From assembly GCA_015680685.1 (NCBI GenBank), contig MNCI01036633.1, positions 89,307 to 123,072 on the forward strand: 33,766 nucleotides of DNA, read 5' to 3'. This document shows positions 31,633-33,766 of the stretch, piece by piece. The notes beneath the pieces were generated by a model, which had not been told where the DNA came from, did no database searches, and was given only the letters and a program-made list of their open reading frames with translations. Position 1 is the stretch's first letter. Each line of letters begins with the position of its first letter. Both the position numbers and the translations under genes were made by a program. This DNA is from Gnetum montanum. Lineage: Eukaryota > Streptophyta > Gnetopsida > Gnetales > Gnetaceae.

Positions 31633-32146
31633 ACCAAGAAAAATGGATTTCATGGCATCCAAAGGGTTGAAATTGGGGTTCTATGGTCTTCCCAAGGTAG
31701 CTTAAGGCCATAACAATCAAGATCGATCATTTTAGGGGTCGAAATTGTAGTAAAATATGGCTTTAAGATTATACCACCCTAGAGCCATGCTAGCTAGGAT
31801 GGATGGGAGGGATCTCAGCATGGAGGATCTAGATTTGAGTTGTTATTGAGTCAAGCATGGTCTATTTGTAGTTGAAGCTAGGATTTTTCAATTGTAAGCT
31901 TCATAGTAAACATTTGAGGCTATTTGGAGGGTGTTTTCCTAATTAAATCATGTTGGTTACTTCCTCCACACTAGGGCCACACTGGATAGCATGGCTTCAG
32001 TGTGGATGCCATTTCTTTCAACTCTAGGATGGTTTTAAAGGCAAGTTGATCAAGTTCTTAAGTTTTTAATGTTGCTAGCAGTTGTATTTGAGGTTTTGGC
32101 TTAAAACTAATCATGTTTGGTGGCTGTTTTAGGTGTGGGATAGTTA

Positions 32147-32198
32147 TACCCCCCTTAGCCATGTTGGGCAACATTGCTCTAACATGGATGAGGGGGTA
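32147..32198 (+). other. Nested inverted repeat
   Basis: Outer arms are TACCCCC (32147-32153) and GGGGGTA (32192-32198). Inner arms are CCATGTT (32159-32165) and AACATGG (32181-32187). Confidence 0.9.
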
Positions 32199-32723
32199 TG
32201 GTATGCTTTGATGCTTGAAATAAGGTTAAACGGTTGTTAGTTCAAGGTTTTAAGGTTTTAGGCCCTATTGTAGTAGGTTTTAGGCTTCTGGATGTGTTAA
32301 AGCATGACCAAAAATGGAAAGGAACCTTACCCACATTAGAGCTACACTGCCCAGCATGGCTTTGGCCTTCCTTCATGTGGATGCTTTGGGTATTGGTTTT
32401 TGGGATACTTTGACATAAAATCGACCTAATATTTAGACCCCTAGGGTTGTGAATGTTGATGGCTACAGTTTAACATCAAAGTTGGTAATTTTGAAGGCCT
32501 TTTGATGGTTCTTGAAGTCATCCCCCCTTAGAGCAACAACAAGCCATGTTGGCCTATATGGCCCCAGTGTGGGTAAAAGGGGGATAAAAGCTTTTTACTA
32601 TTTTTGATCGATTTTCGTGGGTCTTATAGCCTTTGGAGGTGATAGCAAGGTTCTAGGATTAGTGTAGTGTAACTTGAAGTTATTTTGATTCTTCCATGAG
32701 CCTCCCATGGGTTTTCCTTGAGA

Positions 32724-32747
32724 CACCCATGCTGCCCAGCATGGGTG
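32724..32747 (+). other. 11-bp-arm hairpin, 2-nt loop
   Basis: CACCCATGCTG, CC, then CAGCATGGGTG. Perfect arms. Confidence 0.95.
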
Positions 32748-32880
32748 AGGGGGTTTCCTAGTGTGGGAATGGAATTTGGCTAATTTTGGTAAATTTTTGG
32801 TTGCCTAGGACTCTAGGAAGGTTAGGAGGTTAAAACATGTTGATTTTGAGACCATGTTTGGTAATTTATGATTATAACCC

Positions 32881-32921
32881 TCTCATCCATGCTAGGGCAA
32901 TGTTGCCTAGTGTGGATGAGA
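32881..32921 (+). other. 41-bp near-perfect hairpin
   Basis: TCTCATCCA and TGGATGAGA form the outer stem. CTAGG-g-CAA and TTGCCTAG form the inner stem, with a single bulged G and a small internal mismatch (TG against TG). Confidence 0.95.
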
Positions 32922-33065
32922 TCCGACCATCATGGATCCACTAAAATTCATGGATTTGACCATTTATAGAGCTGCCAAGGTTGCAAGTATTGATGGCTCA
33001 AATTTGACATTAAAATTGATTGATTTCTAGGCTTTTTGCTATTTTTTGTAGCCATCCCCCCTTCA

Positions 33066-33085
33066 ACCATGCTAGGTAGCATGGT
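33066..33085 (+). other. 9-bp-arm hairpin, 2-nt loop
   Basis: ACCATGCTA, GG, TAGCATGGT. Perfect arms. Confidence 0.95.
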
Positions 33086-33441
33086 CCTAATGTGTGTGGG
33101 GGAGGGATGAGAGCGTGTTGCTATTTCTAGGCCTATTTTATGGCATCTGTTGGATTTGGGAGGCTATGGTAGGGTTTTATGGTCGCAGGGGTAAGTTTCA
33201 AGGCTATTTTTGGCTATAGATGAGGTTTTATGACTTACCACAAAGTACCCTCATTGGACCCACACTAACCAACATGGATGGGAGGTTCCTTAGCTTGGTC
33301 AAGATTTTTGACATGAATTTTAACTTAGATTTGGATAATTCTTAACTATTAGAGGTTAGGGAGAGTTGTTAAGGCTATTGGAGTAGGTATTAAGGTTGTT
33401 TCAAGGTATGAAATGGTTTTTGTAGGTTACCCCTAGGGCAT

Positions 33442-33459
33442 CCATGCTAGCTAGCATGG
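33442..33459 (+). other. Perfect 18-bp palindrome
   Basis: CCATGCTAG followed by CTAGCATGG. This is the cleanest example of the array core. Confidence 0.95.
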
Positions 33460-33753
33460 GTGAAGGGTTCCTTAATGTGGGGAAGGTAGATGGTATGGAA
33501 TTCAACTTTTTTTTTTCCAATTTTGGCTACCAGAGGCTAAAAAAGGGGTGTCAAAGTCAAAATGTGGTAACCAAATGATCAATTTTGGTATTTAAAGGTT
33601 GTACCCCACCTATCCACACTGGCCAACATGGATGAGGTGCCCCTAGCATTGCTCCACAAAATATTAAGGTTTTGGGCAACTTCAACTGGGTTTGGTAAGG
33701 TTTTGAAAGTATCAGGTATGTCTAGTGGGGTTTTAGGTTATGTTGGTCAACTT

Positions 33754-33766
33754 GGGGGGGGGGGGG
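33754..33766 (+). repeat. Terminal G homopolymer
   Basis: Thirteen G at the very end of the window. It may be natural or a contig-end sequencing artefact. Confidence 0.8.

Larger units (their letters stand above)
31080..33766 (+). repeat. Tandem array of ~183-bp units with palindromic cores (hairpin satellite)
   Basis: Palindromic or palindrome-derived cores recur at about 31417, 31621, 31794, 31985, 32173, 32352, 32545, 32735, 32901, 33075, 33265, 33450 and 33617. Spacings are 166-204 bp, mean about 183. Earlier diverged units show CCAGTTTTAGGCCTT at about 31109 and 31281. The core consensus is roughly ACCC(C)-CATCCATGCTAG-CTAGCATGGATG-(G)GGGT. Arms between cores are T/G-rich with GGTTTTAGG-type words. 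Units are well diverged, so the array is old or fast-evolving. It runs to the window end. No coding potential seen. Confidence 0.75.

Noticed and set aside
31080-33766. CRISPR-like array of palindromic repeats
   Set aside because: Units are about 183 bp and diverged, without short identical repeats, constant spacers or cas genes, and the host is a plant.

Overview
This is plant nuclear DNA, most likely from a gymnosperm or another large-genome seed plant. It is AT-rich and intron-rich. It holds one recognisable host gene in a sea of decayed retroelements: LTR elements of copia and gypsy type, two LINE lineages and tRNA-derived SINEs. No bacterial, phage, CRISPR or plasmid-like system is visible. 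The species call is an inference from gene content and repeat style.

1-13.8 kb, minus strand: the 5' part of a MER3/HFM1 meiotic crossover DNA helicase gene (plant MER3, also called RCK). I could join eleven exons with GT-AG introns and fully consistent phases. They run from the ATG at 13796 to an exon ending at 1307 and encode 412 residues. Helicase motifs I, Ia, Ib, II, III, IV and V are covered. The exon for motif VI and the C-terminal half lie beyond the window's low-coordinate end. Intron 11 is interrupted by a GC-rich LINE ORF1 (1-1095). Intron 6 (6.5 kb) contains an LTR element (about 3627-8737) with no recognisable pol but with a decayed, coiled-coil-ending reading frame of unknown function, and two SINE copies.

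13.9-19.7 kb: the gene's upstream region, then a copia gag fragment (14.9-15.3 kb), a long decayed minus-strand LINE with endonuclease and reverse transcriptase remnants (15.4-19.1 kb), and a possible third SINE.

19.7-23.9 kb: a putative LTR or promoter block. It has six 14-bp GATATC-containing repeats just upstream of a TATA box, followed by two inverted-repeat structures and a CpG-rich block of about 0.7 kb. A roughly 0.58-kb sequence occurs twice here (about 20990-21570 and 23310-23905).

24-27.9 kb, plus strand: a degenerate Ty3/gypsy element with PBS, gag with CCHC knuckle, retropepsin, reverse transcriptase and RNase H remnants. Its nonsense codons fit cytosine deamination.

28-33.8 kb: non-coding repetitive DNA. 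It has a 20-bp minisatellite (28931-29030) and a diverged tandem array of about 183-bp units (about 31.1 kb to the window end). Many units are built around a perfect or near-perfect palindrome. This hairpin satellite is the least explained structure in the window.

The only host gene network implied is meiotic class I crossover formation through MER3. Everything else is selfish or structural DNA that has enlarged the gene's introns and surroundings.
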